From IMG/VR virus record IMGVR_UViG_3300042691_048368, positions 30,998 to 94,997 of that record: a DNA stretch of 64,000 nucleotides, one strand, 5' to 3'. The notes beneath the pieces are model-generated. The model searched no databases. It was not told the origin of the DNA and saw only the letters and a program-made list of their open reading frames with translations. The position numbers and the translations under genes were made by a program. This document shows, piece after piece, positions 15,747 through 25,117 of this stretch. Every line of letters starts with the position of its first letter. Position 1 is the first letter of the stretch. The stretch is from a virus.

Positions 15747-16036
15747 TTTGGTTTTCTTCCACTACCTTTAGATCCGGTACTCTCTGCTTTTCTTTTCCTA
15801 GCAACCGCTGCTTTCTTTTGTTTCGCCGACATCTTAGCGGCAACCCTTACTTTTCTGCATTTGGGATATCCACCTTTACTTGTGTCAGACCTTCCGCATG
15901 GTGGATGAGACCCATCTTTATTTGTCTTGGAAATATCAACCCATTTTTCTTTGAACCATTTATCGAGTCCACCATGAGAACCCTTATATGATTTTTCCTC
16001 ATGGATGAAATCTTCAAATAATAGTAGATGTTCCAT
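15734..16036 (-). CDS. Small basic protein with capsid-targeting-like N-terminus (DUF5872-like)
   Basis: A 100-residue, very basic protein. It begins MEHLLLFEDFIHEEKS, a peptide closely similar to the starts of its neighbours. The core GGLDKWFKEKWVDIS, then CGRSD, then GGYPKCRKVRVAAKMSAKQ with a Lys/Arg/Ala-rich tail resembles a small family of virus proteins (DUF5872, from memory). The W-x-KEKW and CGR...YPKC pattern suggests a small metal- or nucleic-acid-binding fold. Its ATG overlaps the stop of the upstream gene by 1 nt (TAATG), so translation is coupled. A head-internal DNA-binding role is inference from charge and N-terminus. Confidence 0.7.
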   Translation of the reverse strand: MEHLLLFEDFIHEEKSYKGSHGGLDKWFKEKWVDISKTNKDGSHPPCGRSDTSKGGYPKCRKVRVAAKMSAKQKKAAVARKRKAESTGSKGSGRKPNYSK

Positions 16037-16254
16037 TATCTTTTCTTAGACTTTTTAACTTTTGACTTTCTCCAAGTGCCACCTTTTTTCTTATATCTTT
16101 TTGCAGCAGCTCCATTAGCATAAGCTGATGGATAAACGTCATAGGTATTTTTTGCCCAAGCTTTACAGGAAGCCCATAAAGATGGGTTATTTGGCACGTT
16201 TTTCTCAACTACAAGTGATTCTTTAAAATCTTCGAAAGGTAATAAATGATTCAT
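16036..16254 (-). CDS. Small basic protein with capsid-targeting-like N-terminus
   Basis: A 72-residue protein: MNHLLPFEDFKESLVVE, then a compact core SLWASCKAWAKNTYDVYPSA, YANGAAAKRYKKKGGTW, and a Lys-rich tail. I recall the YPSAYAN...GGTW pattern in small proteins of cyanophages and large algal viruses, always of unknown function and often beside other small structural genes. A possible protease site is VVE|K at residue 17. It is preceded by a perfect TAATATAT box 5 nt before the ATG and is coupled to the downstream gene through TAATG. Confidence 0.7.
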   Translation of the reverse strand: MNHLLPFEDFKESLVVEKNVPNNPSLWASCKAWAKNTYDVYPSAYANGAAAKRYKKKGGTWRKSKVKKSKKR

Positions 16255-16259
16255 AACAT

Positions 16260-16267
16260 ATATATTA
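16260..16267 (-). promoter_or_regulatory. Late-promoter-like box TAATATAT, 5 nt before start
   Basis: On the minus strand TAATATAT, 5 nt, then ATG (16254). The box overlaps the stop codon of the upstream cupin-like gene, so a second transcript can start inside this small operon. Confidence 0.5.
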
Positions 16268-16531
16268 TTTTATTTTAGTAACTTTTAATACTAAATCACC
16301 AGTGCCCTTTATTAGTCTGTGGTAGACCCCTTTAGGTACAAATATTTTTTCATCTATTTTTTTGGGTAATTCGTTATCAATTTGAAAGGTCCAATCTGTT
16401 GGATGAGTTGGTTCTATTATTCTGTCCTCTCTGTCACGATGCCAATGTAAGTTTCCATTATCTACATTTTCATGGAATGTTCTTAAATAAGTCAAGTCAT
16501 TCAATTTGGATTCTTCAAATGGTAAAATCAT
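16265..16531 (-). CDS. Cupin-like small protein
   Basis: An 88-residue protein when started at the ATG at 16531 (MILPFEESKL). A longer frame reaches 16582 but would overlap the upstream gene, and the shorter start matches the peptide shared by its neighbours. The body, LHWHRDREDRIIEPTHPTDW, then a FQIDNELP strand, KIFVPKGVYHRLIKG and GDLVLKVTK, has the paired His strands of a cupin barrel: HWHRD...E...H and a later YHR. I recall near-identical small proteins in T4-like cyanophages. Metal binding is plausible; the reaction is unknown. Confidence 0.65.
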   Translation of the reverse strand: MILPFEESKLNDLTYLRTFHENVDNGNLHWHRDREDRIIEPTHPTDWTFQIDNELPKKIDEKIFVPKGVYHRLIKGTGDLVLKVTKIK

Positions 16532-16538
16532 AAATAAA

Positions 16539-17117
16539 TCACCAGAAACCTGGATATGTTTTTCCTCCCCAAAGATTTGCATATCTATTAGCCCTACAAG
16601 CCCAGTAACCTGGTTTGGTCTTATCCTTTTTCAAATGGCACTGATGTCTTGCAGCAAAAGCTTTTCTAGCTTTAGGATCAGAAACCTTTGCACTCAGACC
16701 ACCTTTAGCATCACCAAAGTTTACTACTTTAACTTTTTTTGTCTTGGGATTAATCACATAAACTTTGTATTTTTTTGGACCCGAGCTTCTCATAGGTTTG
16801 CCTATTGGAACTTTTTTTCCATGATATTCGGCTTCGTTCAAATCTTCGACTTCTTCTAATGGTAAGTCCAAAGGTACCATTTCACCTTCGTATTCTGCAA
16901 ATTTACCAATATCAGTTGTTTCAAATAAAATTTTATCTATTCCCGATAATTCTACTTTATTAGTATCAAACAAAATTCTAGCTTCCTTTATTAGATCATA
17001 GAACGAATTGGAACCAGGTCTGAACACATTTTCCAAAACGGGAAGGTTGTTATCGACATGATATTTTAGATTCTCACTGATTGGATGAAAATTATCGAAT
17101 AGATTAATATATTTCAT
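16539..17117 (-). CDS. Probable head-internal DNA-binding protein
   Basis: A 192-residue protein beginning MKYINLFDNFHPISEN, with possible gp21-type cleavage sites ISE|N (residue 15) and VLE|N (residue 29). The N-terminal half is acidic and helical. The C-terminal 80 residues are basic and carry KKYKVYVINPKTKKVKVVNF, GDAKGG, DPKARKAFAARHQC, and a GYWACRANRYANL end. I know this C-terminal motif from many T4-like cyanophage and large-phage proteins. The conserved Cys/His/Trp residues look like a small metal-binding domain. It is first in a four-gene minus-strand set whose N-termini are alike. Location inside the head is inferred. Confidence 0.65.
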   Translation of the reverse strand: MKYINLFDNFHPISENLKYHVDNNLPVLENVFRPGSNSFYDLIKEARILFDTNKVELSGIDKILFETTDIGKFAEYEGEMVPLDLPLEEVEDLNEAEYHGKKVPIGKPMRSSGPKKYKVYVINPKTKKVKVVNFGDAKGGLSAKVSDPKARKAFAARHQCHLKKDKTKPGYWACRANRYANLWGGKTYPGFW

Positions 17118-17176
17118 TGGAGTATGTTTTTTATTGTAGATATATATTATTTATTTTAGTATTAAAACTCTTCTTT

Positions 17177-17184
17177 TAATATAT
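17177..17184 (+). promoter_or_regulatory. Late-promoter-like box TAATATAT
   Basis: CTTTTAATATATAC context, 23 nt before the ATG at 17208 of the giant baseplate/tail gene. Almost identical to the box and flank before the fibre block at 5320. Confidence 0.5.
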
Positions 17185-17207
17185 ACATAAAATACGACAG
17201 TCTTTTA

Positions 17208-20200
17208 ATGCAATCACTTATATTTTTCAACAAAGAAGGGGACAATTTAAATTTTAGATACAACGAGGATGATGAAAGGTGGGAAGGTGATATGATTTTC
17301 CACGCTAATAGTGATGACACTTTTAAGACAGCTGGTCTTTATATGTTTGAAAGAATACCTTCTTTTGAATATGAAAAACCTGGTGACCTTTTTTTACAGA
17401 AATTCCAATTATTTAATGAATATAGATTCAACATAACGGGTTGTTCTTACTTCAATCGACCCGTTACAAGAGTTGAATTGCCAAATAATGATCAATTATT
17501 TTTCTCAAAATGGATTTACGGGAACAATTTTGAGAAAATGTTTCCAATAGGAACTCAAATAATGTTCGATAAAAAATACTTGGAATTTACAAATATAAAT
17601 CAATCATACACTGTAGTTAAAACGAAGAAAAATGGCATAATGATTATGTCAAATCTTGACAATAGAAGTTTCAACAGTAAATATGGTTCGGTAATTGAGG
17701 GGACTGCGTCACTTGAAGGCATTTCAGTAAGTGGAGTTAATTCTATCGGAGTTTACAACTACATCGACGATCAATACAAAGATAATTTATCTTCTTGGTC
17801 TGAGCCAGATTTTTATGATAAGTATTATAATGGTAAAGTTTTGAACCTTTTTGGAACTGAACGAAACGATGGTATTTATACGGTGAGAAATTATTTGCTC
17901 AATGATAAAGTTTATAAAAGATATGAGTTGGACGCTAAATCACTTACACAAAGTTATGATTTATTAATTGATATTTTATTAAAAACGGAATTGCCGACAG
18001 TTTACACTGGAGGATTATATCTGACTGCGAGTAGGATTTATTTCACGGATGGTGTACCAAAGATTCTAAAGCCAGGTGTAGAATTTCACTTACCAAATGC
18101 TTCTATAAATACAAATTCATTAAAGATCCTAGATGTTGTCAAATTCGAAGGTATCAACAAATTAACTTATTTTGCTACCCAATCACAAGTTCTTTACGGA
18201 AATTCTCTCTATGAATGTGTTTTGTCTCATTATTGGACAGCGACCTCATCAATTCTACCAGATAATAAAACTTATTGGGATGCTCCCACGTATTTATCAG
18301 TCAGCGGCATTTCGGATTATGAAGTTTTTCAATCTGCTGAAGTGCAGTTGACAAAAAATAGATTCACATATTCTTTTTCGTTTACACAAAGCATGCCTGT
18401 GACGTTAGCGTCATCTGTGGAAAAATATAAAGAAGATTTTAAGTTTTTCTTATTGGATTATTATTTCGAGAACAAAAAACTTCATTTGGATCTTTTATAT
18501 CCTAGTAATTATGTGGATGCTAAGATACTATTATCGTTAGATGGTGTTAATTATGAAAATAGAGCGGTCACAAAAAATATCTATGAACAGAATGTTGAAA
18601 TAGAGGAGGTTTTATTGCCAGAGATCACTGAGAATATTTGTGAGAATTTTTCATACAATATAGTTTTTACAGATATAGATGAATTTGGAATAAGATTGAC
18701 CATTAATGGACAAGTATATTATCAAGAAGTTGAATTTATTTATGATTCTTTGAATGTTAATATGGAAAGAACCATAGATAAAACCCTTAGAAATTGGCTT
18801 ACAACTTGGTACATCGAATTATCGATGACAGGTATATATCCAAAATTGAAGTTTACCGGTAAAGATTATTCCTTCTACCTGAACACTATACAGCTAACAA
18901 CTGAATATCCGAATGTTGAACTCACTTTTAGTGTTGAGGTTGGAACTACAGCAGACTTTTATCTCCAAAGAGCTCAAATTGTTTTTAATAATATTGGTTC
19001 TTACTTTGTAGTCACAATCAATGATCGAAATTATGGTCAAAAATCGAGTTACTTTTCAAATGGTAAAGTTGATTTTGCCAGTTCTTTGAATGAGTGGGTA
19101 GAAACATATGGTGATATATTAGAAGGTTATGGAATTTATGCTAAATCCGTACTATCGATGTTGACCTTTGACGTGAAGGAAATAGATACAAGATTTGAAG
19201 TTTCTGTAAATACCGGAGTATTCAGTCTACCTGGTAACGAAACATATTTCATAAAAAATCTCTTCAGAGGTCACTTAGGAGCATTTTTAACTTCAAATGA
19301 AATAATATTGTCCGGACCTTCATATTCATTCGAGGATGAAAATTTTGCGACAGGACAACTTGTTGCTATTAATAACAGTAGCAGGCCTTGGAATAATCAA
19401 GAATATAATATCGAATACTTAGGTCCGAAAGATCTTGTTTTGAGTTATCAGGGACCATTTTGGCCCACTACAGATCCATTGTGTAATATAGCACCATTTA
19501 TAACTATAGCTTTGAGTAATGGTTTTGGCGCTACAGGTTGTACACCCGCAGTATTGGCGAAACCCAATAATGGGGAATTTGGTCTTTTAGATTTTTCAGA
19601 TGCTTTCAGTATTAGGTTTGGGGCTACCAATAGTTATGTGATTAACAAAAACTTCCCAATTAATGACGAGGCCAAATTTGTTGACTTGATATATCTAGGT
19701 TTGGTAAACAAGATCTATGTATTTGGTGAAAGGCTGACAGTGATAGATTCTGTGAGTGGTAGGGTCGAAACGGAAGTTAAGTTGCCTAATTTCACATCGG
19801 GCATATCAATGACTTTCAACCCATATAATAATTATTTATATTGTCTCTCTACAGATAAAATATACCTTATAGATCCTCTATTTCCTAAATTGGATCATAT
19901 TATAAATCTTTCTCTGCCTGGTAAAAAATGTGTTGTGAATCCGAATAATGGTGATGTATATGTTGCATATAATTCAACAAAATTCGACATTTGGTATGAT
20001 AATAACTTCACATCAACACCATCAAAGTCCTATCCATCGGTACCTACAAATAAAAGATATTATAATTTTATTTATAATGCGTCTGAGAAGGACATTTATG
20101 TGTGTTCTGATGATGAGCTTTTGAGATTCGATGGTTCATCTCGTAATTTACAAGCCTCTATTTCGGTACCTGGTCTGAAAAATAATTTTTTATACGAACC

Positions 20201-23200
20201 AATAAGGTCGTCAATATATCTATTTGACACCACAAGGATTTTAAATTTGAACGGCGGTGTAGTAACCCCATTGAATGCTCCAAATATTACAATATCTCCC
20301 TGGTTAGCTTCACCATCTGGTATAACAAACTCAACATTAAGAGATGTACATTTTGGATCTACTGCTTCTGGTTTTGTAGTTGGAGATAAAGGTTTGGTAT
20401 TGAAAACAACTAGCGCTGGAGAAAACTGGGGTACACAATCAAGTGAAATAACAGAGAATTTAAGATCTGTATATTCCACAACATATAGCACTGTTTGGGC
20501 AGTTGGTGAGAAAAATAGGGTCATAAGATCACTAAATGGAGGATTGAATTGGCAGACCATCCTTGGACCCGCTGGACCTAATACGACGCTGAATAGTGTT
20601 AGAGTAATACAAAATAATTTAGTTTTAATTTGTTCGGATGATAGTAGGTTACACTTATGGAATGGCTCAGCATACCAAAACGTACCACTTAGTCAGAAAC
20701 CAAAAGCTATTTGGGCCAATGATAATGGTAGTGTGTGTTTCATAGTAGGTGAAAATGGGTTGATTGTAAAATATAATGCTCAACTACTTACCCAATCGGT
20801 TCAAACAACCAAATCTAAATTATTATCTGCCCATTTCAAGGTTTCTGCAACATCAAATGTGATGGTAGTCGGAGGTGAGAATGGGTCACTATTATTTACA
20901 AGTAATGGCACTGATTGGTATACGAATTTTACTGGACTTACTACATCATCGATTAATTCAATTTATTTTGTACCCAATACAAATATAGGTTGGTTAGTTG
21001 GTGGAGATGGAATGATAAGGAAGACAACAAATAATGCTGTAACTTGGTCTAGACAAACATCACCAACTACAAATAATTTGAATTCTGTGAATTTTGCAAC
21101 TTCTACATTTGGTATTGCGGTTGGAAATAATGGATCGATTTTGTTTACAGAAGATGGATCAGGTTGGAATGCTCATACAAATTTAACATCTCAAAACTGG
21201 ACCACATATAAATTAAACAGTGTTTATGTCTCAAATCCGCAAGTAAAAAATATAGTTGGTGACCTAGGTACCATTCTACGATCCGATGCAACAAGATTCA
21301 GAAGAGTGAGAATCGTATCTGTTATTGGTGTATTTGCGACACAATCTTATGGTTTATCTAATTTCATAGCAAATCAAACCTCTGCTGACACCAACGTTTG
21401 GGGAGGTGGAACTGGTGCTGTTTTCAATTTGTCTATTTCTTCGAGTGGTATCGTCACCATAAACTCATATGTAAATCGAGGTGTGAATTACGTTGGTGGG
21501 AATAAGATTACTGTTAGTGGATTCAATCCTTCTTTTCCAAATGATTATATAGAATTCAACGTTGCTAGTACAATTACTGAATACTATACTGTACCTACCC
21601 CATCTGGTATTGCTGCAAATGAGAATTTACTTGCAGTCCACTTCAGTTCGAATTATGGTTATGCTATAAGTGATTTTGGTAAAATTATAAGAACAGCTGA
21701 TACTGGACAAAGTTGGCAATTGATAATTACTCCAACTAATAGTAAATTATCTTCTGTATTCTTTATTAGTGTAACAATCGGTTGGGTAGGTGGAACCAAT
21801 GGTAGGATTTGGAAAACGGTTGATTTTGGTAATAGTTGGGGATTACCAGTGACTGTTTCAACCTCTACAGGAGATATAACTTCGATATCTTTCAAAGATA
21901 CATCGAATGGTATTTGTTGTGATAGCAATGGTAGATTTTTCACTACTATAAATGGTGGTAGCAGCTGGTCACCTGTGGAGTTCAACTTTACTGATGTAAA
22001 TTTCGTGAATGACACAACTGGATGGATTGTCGGTAATAACGGTATAATGTTAAAAACAACAGATGGTGGTAACAAATGGGATTATGTCTATACGGGTTTA
22101 TCTGCAAGTTTGACATCTGTTGATTTTGCAGACACTACGGTTGGTTATCTTGTGGGTGAGAATGGAATAATTAGGAAATCAGAACAATCCGGTATAAATA
22201 ATAGTTGGATCAGGCAAGATAAAGGATCAAGAAATTTCAATTCCATTTACATGTTAGACTCGAATGTTGGGTTTGTAGTTGGTGATAGTGGTGCTCTATA
22301 TAAATCAGAGATAGACCCACCATTTGTAAGAAACCTATTATTCAATAATTTAAAAAATGAAATAGTTTTGTCCACACCAGAGGGTATATCAGTTTTTGAC
22401 TTGGAAGGGAACCAATTAGCCTTTGGTGAAACACCGGAATATGGTCCATTAGCTTTGAATCAATATGATGGTGACATATATCTTGCTTCTCAAAATACCC
22501 AACAATTATTTGTGGTTGATACTGATAACTATAAAATAAAACATTCCGAAACATTTTTTGAAGGATCGATCAAAGAGGTTTTATATAATCCTGACCGACA
22601 GAGTATTTTTGCAATTATTCCCAATGATATAATCCAAATACAATCACTCGTTGAGGTACAAGTTATTTTAGCAACTAGTTTACAACAAAATACTTTATCA
22701 ACTATTGAAGTTGGAGAAAATAATTATGGCACATTAGATCCTAATTACCAAAAACATCCAGATATTTGGCTTAAAACAAGAGAATACATTAGAAGACCAA
22801 GGGAAAACTACAATGATGAACCTTTTGCGGATTTAATATTCAAATGGGAAGACGACCAAATACCTGAAATATTTTTATACGATTTTTCTGGAGAACAATT
22901 GCCAGTGGGTGGAATTTATGATTATACTGGAGAAAGACCTTTGCCAATAGTATCTTTGAATCGTAAGCCTAATACAAAACTTACCAGAGTAGCTTTACCG
23001 GAGTTCCAACAAACAATATTTGATGAGTTGACTTATACATTGGATCATGTTGATTCAGTGGTAGATTTTACTAATAAGCCAACACCTATTGAAGTTTTTA
23101 TTGGCATGAATGGAACTAATGAGGGTGTTTTATCTTCTAGATTAAATCTTTATAAAAGAGAATCTATAAAGTTCACGGTTTATGCAAATGCTACAAATAG

Positions 23201-25085
23201 TGATGTCTTATCATTCTCGATGGGAGTAAATGATGAAGATGGTCTATACGGTATGATTGCGTTTGATTTGAATTCCAAAACAAATTTCCGACAAGATGAT
23301 GATGGTGTCACAAGGGGTTTGAAACCCGGTCAGTTATTAAAAATAACAATAAAAGACGATAGTAATCAGAAAAACAAATATATTTCACTAAACAGTGGAA
23401 TAACTGTTAAGATACTTAAAGTTTTTACAAAATATTTGGTTGTGACGTTTATAGATAGGTATTTTACAAATGAGTTTACTCAAGTCGATGATTATCCAAC
23501 AAATGGTTCAACTACATACTTGACGGTTAGTTTTGAAGTAGTAGATAAATTGATAGGTACTTTTGAGATAAAGTCACAAACTGAAATAGAAGATGTGAGA
23601 TTTAAAATTGAGTTAGCTAACTCTGGTCATTTGGTAGATCCATATGACACTTTTATTTTCAAGACATATGATATCAATGAACAAGGTATAGATTGGAATT
23701 TCCTAAACAAAAAGAGAAAAGAAATGCTCTTAGTCAGGGATCAGATTTTTCCTTATATTGGATCTTATAAAGCTATTATAAACTCAATAAATTTCTTCGG
23801 GTACAATGATTTAGAATTATACGAATACTATAGAAATATCAATATAAGTTCACCCGACTTTTATAAATTGTTCAAAGTAGAAATACCTGACATCTTTGAT
23901 AACTCAGTTGAGGGATGGAAAGAAAACGATTTTATAAAACACACTTTGCCGAACCCGAATTTCGAAGAGACAAATTTATTCAACTTAACATATCGTATAA
24001 CTGACAAAGAAGGTACGAATGTTCTGTTGTATTCATTAGCCGAAGTAATTATGAAACTGCAAGGTTTGAAAATGTGGTTGGAAAGAAAAGTAATTCCGAT
24101 AACTCATAGAATATTAGATATTACAGGAAGAGCTGACTTTGTTGGAGTTGATACAATACAACATAGAAATTATGATACACGTATAGTAAACATAAAACAA
24201 TCCTTTTCCCCTATAGATTTCAGTTTGAATGAGGCATATTTGATGCCAATCAATAGTGGATCCACTGTTTATACATGTCAAGTCGATTTTTATATGTCAC
24301 TTGGTTTGACACAATCTGAAGTACCGGACTATTTCACTGTTAGAATAAAGACTTACAAAACTTATAAAGAATGGGATCCGTTTTTCACTTACAAATTGGG
24401 AGATAGAGTAACATACTACGACAAAATATATGAATCTGTCATAGAGAGTAATAAACTAAAAAACCCTTTAAAATATAGTGGAATTTCTTCTTGGAATGGA
24501 AATGTTAATTATCTATTAGGCCAATTTGTTGAATATAAAAGAGAAATTTATCAATATATCGGTACTCAATCATCATTCACTATTTTTGGAACAGTTTCTA
24601 CAGTAAGTCCCTTCTTGGATTTGCAGAATAGAAAATCTTTCTCAAGTTGGTTCTATATGACTGAGTGGCGTTTGACAGATTTAGTACCTGTGCAAAATCT
24701 TTTAGAATATCGTTTAGTCGCTACATATAGTTTGGAAGATAATAAACCAAAAATTGGTGAAAGAAAAAAACCTATAAAGGCTGGTCATTCTTACAATTTT
24801 ACGATTGATGCTAATATTGATCCTTTCATTTATATAGAAGTGAGTTCCGATAATGGTTACGGTCAAACTTATACAACCAAAAAAACTTATGAGATAAGAG
24901 GACTGAATGATCTTTCTGCTAATAAAACAGAGGGTGATCCGATAGGACCATTTGTACCTGTCAAGACACATAAGACATTAGTGGGCCTAGCTAGTTTACC
25001 ACCTGATGAAAGGATTGGTGCACCAGGAGGTGGTCCAGAACCTGGTGGCCCTGATAGACCGGGGGGTAGTGGTGGTGGTGGTTAA
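17208..25085 (+). CDS. Giant baseplate/tail protein with nested beta-propellers
   Basis: A 2625-residue protein. Residues 1-800 are beta-rich structural sequence. About 820-1030 resemble a YVTN-type propeller (KIYVFGERLTVIDSVSG, YLYCLSTDKIYLID). About 1040-1700 hold Ycf48/BNR-like repeats, each with a VG-x-x-G...TT-x-x-G-x-x-W pattern. At about 1700-1830 the YVTN-type repeats resume (GISVFDLEGNQLAF). Residues 1850-2600 are a structural region with a helical segment (FLNKKRKEMLLVRDQIFPYI, then GSYKAIINSINFFGYNDLEL) that recalls baseplate wedge proteins. The tail is Pro/Gly-rich. Size and context suggest a gp7-like wedge protein carrying a receptor-binding propeller; the wedge identity is uncertain. 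A terminator follows at once. Confidence 0.6.
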   Translation: MQSLIFFNKEGDNLNFRYNEDDERWEGDMIFHANSDDTFKTAGLYMFERIPSFEYEKPGDLFLQKFQLFNEYRFNITGCSYFNRPVTRVELPNNDQLFFSKWIYGNNFEKMFPIGTQIMFDKKYLEFTNINQSYTVVKTKKNGIMIMSNLDNRSFNSKYGSVIEGTASLEGISVSGVNSIGVYNYIDDQYKDNLSSWSEPDFYDKYYNGKVLNLFGTERNDGIYTVRNYLLNDKVYKRYELDAKSLTQSYDLLIDILLKTELPTVYTGGLYLTASRIYFTDGVPKILKPGVEFHLPNASINTNSLKILDVVKFEGINKLTYFATQSQVLYGNSLYECVLSHYWTATSSILPDNKTYWDAPTYLSVSGISDYEVFQSAEVQLTKNRFTYSFSFTQSMPVTLASSVEKYKEDFKFFLLDYYFENKKLHLDLLYPSNYVDAKILLSLDGVNYENRAVTKNIYEQNVEIEEVLLPEITENICENFSYNIVFTDIDEFGIRLTINGQVYYQEVEFIYDSLNVNMERTIDKTLRNWLTTWYIELSMTGIYPKLKFTGKDYSFYLNTIQLTTEYPNVELTFSVEVGTTADFYLQRAQIVFNNIGSYFVVTINDRNYGQKSSYFSNGKVDFASSLNEWVETYGDILEGYGIYAKSVLSMLTFDVKEIDTRFEVSVNTGVFSLPGNETYFIKNLFRGHLGAFLTSNEIILSGPSYSFEDENFATGQLVAINNSSRPWNNQEYNIEYLGPKDLVLSYQGPFWPTTDPLCNIAPFITIALSNGFGATGCTPAVLAKPNNGEFGLLDFSDAFSIRFGATNSYVINKNFPINDEAKFVDLIYLGLVNKIYVFGERLTVIDSVSGRVETEVKLPNFTSGISMTFNPYNNYLYCLSTDKIYLIDPLFPKLDHIINLSLPGKKCVVNPNNGDVYVAYNSTKFDIWYDNNFTSTPSKSYPSVPTNKRYYNFIYNASEKDIYVCSDDELLRFDGSSRNLQASISVPGLKNNFLYEPIRSSIYLFDTTRILNLNGGVVTPLNAPNITISPWLASPSGITNSTLRDVHFGSTASGFVVGDKGLVLKTTSAGENWGTQSSEITENLRSVYSTTYSTVWAVGEKNRVIRSLNGGLNWQTILGPAGPNTTLNSVRVIQNNLVLICSDDSRLHLWNGSAYQNVPLSQKPKAIWANDNGSVCFIVGENGLIVKYNAQLLTQSVQTTKSKLLSAHFKVSATSNVMVVGGENGSLLFTSNGTDWYTNFTGLTTSSINSIYFVPNTNIGWLVGGDGMIRKTTNNAVTWSRQTSPTTNNLNSVNFATSTFGIAVGNNGSILFTEDGSGWNAHTNLTSQNWTTYKLNSVYVSNPQVKNIVGDLGTILRSDATRFRRVRIVSVIGVFATQSYGLSNFIANQTSADTNVWGGGTGAVFNLSISSSGIVTINSYVNRGVNYVGGNKITVSGFNPSFPNDYIEFNVASTITEYYTVPTPSGIAANENLLAVHFSSNYGYAISDFGKIIRTADTGQSWQLIITPTNSKLSSVFFISVTIGWVGGTNGRIWKTVDFGNSWGLPVTVSTSTGDITSISFKDTSNGICCDSNGRFFTTINGGSSWSPVEFNFTDVNFVNDTTGWIVGNNGIMLKTTDGGNKWDYVYTGLSASLTSVDFADTTVGYLVGENGIIRKSEQSGINNSWIRQDKGSRNFNSIYMLDSNVGFVVGDSGALYKSEIDPPFVRNLLFNNLKNEIVLSTPEGISVFDLEGNQLAFGETPEYGPLALNQYDGDIYLASQNTQQLFVVDTDNYKIKHSETFFEGSIKEVLYNPDRQSIFAIIPNDIIQIQSLVEVQVILATSLQQNTLSTIEVGENNYGTLDPNYQKHPDIWLKTREYIRRPRENYNDEPFADLIFKWEDDQIPEIFLYDFSGEQLPVGGIYDYTGERPLPIVSLNRKPNTKLTRVALPEFQQTIFDELTYTLDHVDSVVDFTNKPTPIEVFIGMNGTNEGVLSSRLNLYKRESIKFTVYANATNSDVLSFSMGVNDEDGLYGMIAFDLNSKTNFRQDDDGVTRGLKPGQLLKITIKDDSNQKNKYISLNSGITVKILKVFTKYLVVTFIDRYFTNEFTQVDDYPTNGSTTYLTVSFEVVDKLIGTFEIKSQTEIEDVRFKIELANSGHLVDPYDTFIFKTYDINEQGIDWNFLNKKRKEMLLVRDQIFPYIGSYKAIINSINFFGYNDLELYEYYRNINISSPDFYKLFKVEIPDIFDNSVEGWKENDFIKHTLPNPNFEETNLFNLTYRITDKEGTNVLLYSLAEVIMKLQGLKMWLERKVIPITHRILDITGRADFVGVDTIQHRNYDTRIVNIKQSFSPIDFSLNEAYLMPINSGSTVYTCQVDFYMSLGLTQSEVPDYFTVRIKTYKTYKEWDPFFTYKLGDRVTYYDKIYESVIESNKLKNPLKYSGISSWNGNVNYLLGQFVEYKREIYQYIGTQSSFTIFGTVSTVSPFLDLQNRKSFSSWFYMTEWRLTDLVPVQNLLEYRLVATYSLEDNKPKIGERKKPIKAGHSYNFTIDANIDPFIYIEVSSDNGYGQTYTTKKTYEIRGLNDLSANKTEGDPIGPFVPVKTHKTLVGLASLPPDERIGAPGGGPEPGGPDRPGGSGGGG
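20341..22300 (+). repeat. Ycf48/BNR-like repeats (protein level)
   Basis: Inside the giant tail gene, repeating units of about 40-50 residues contain a VGxxGxxxxT core and an xGxxW turn, for example VVGDKGLVLKTTSAGENW, AVGEKNRVIRSLNGGLNW and LVGGDGMIRKTTNNAVTW. There are roughly a dozen units, interrupted by a non-repeat insert around 21300-21600. They diverge at DNA level, so this is an old protein repeat rather than a recent expansion. Confidence 0.7.
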
Positions 25086-25087
25086 AA

Positions 25088-25115
25088 AAAAACCGTCGAG
25101 GACGGTTTTTTTTTT
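25088..25115. terminator. Bidirectional terminator
   Basis: Perfect stem AAACCGTC / GACGGTTT (25090-25097 with 25101-25108), GAG loop, with A and T tracts on the two sides. It separates the giant tail gene from the convergent 208-residue gene. Confidence 0.9.
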
Positions 25116-25117
25116 AT

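Noticed and set aside
20096-22075. Two minus-strand frames (154 and 138 codons) inside the propeller region
   Set aside because: They contain Pro/Phe-rich antisense sequence of Gly/Thr/Trp repeats and no initiation signals.
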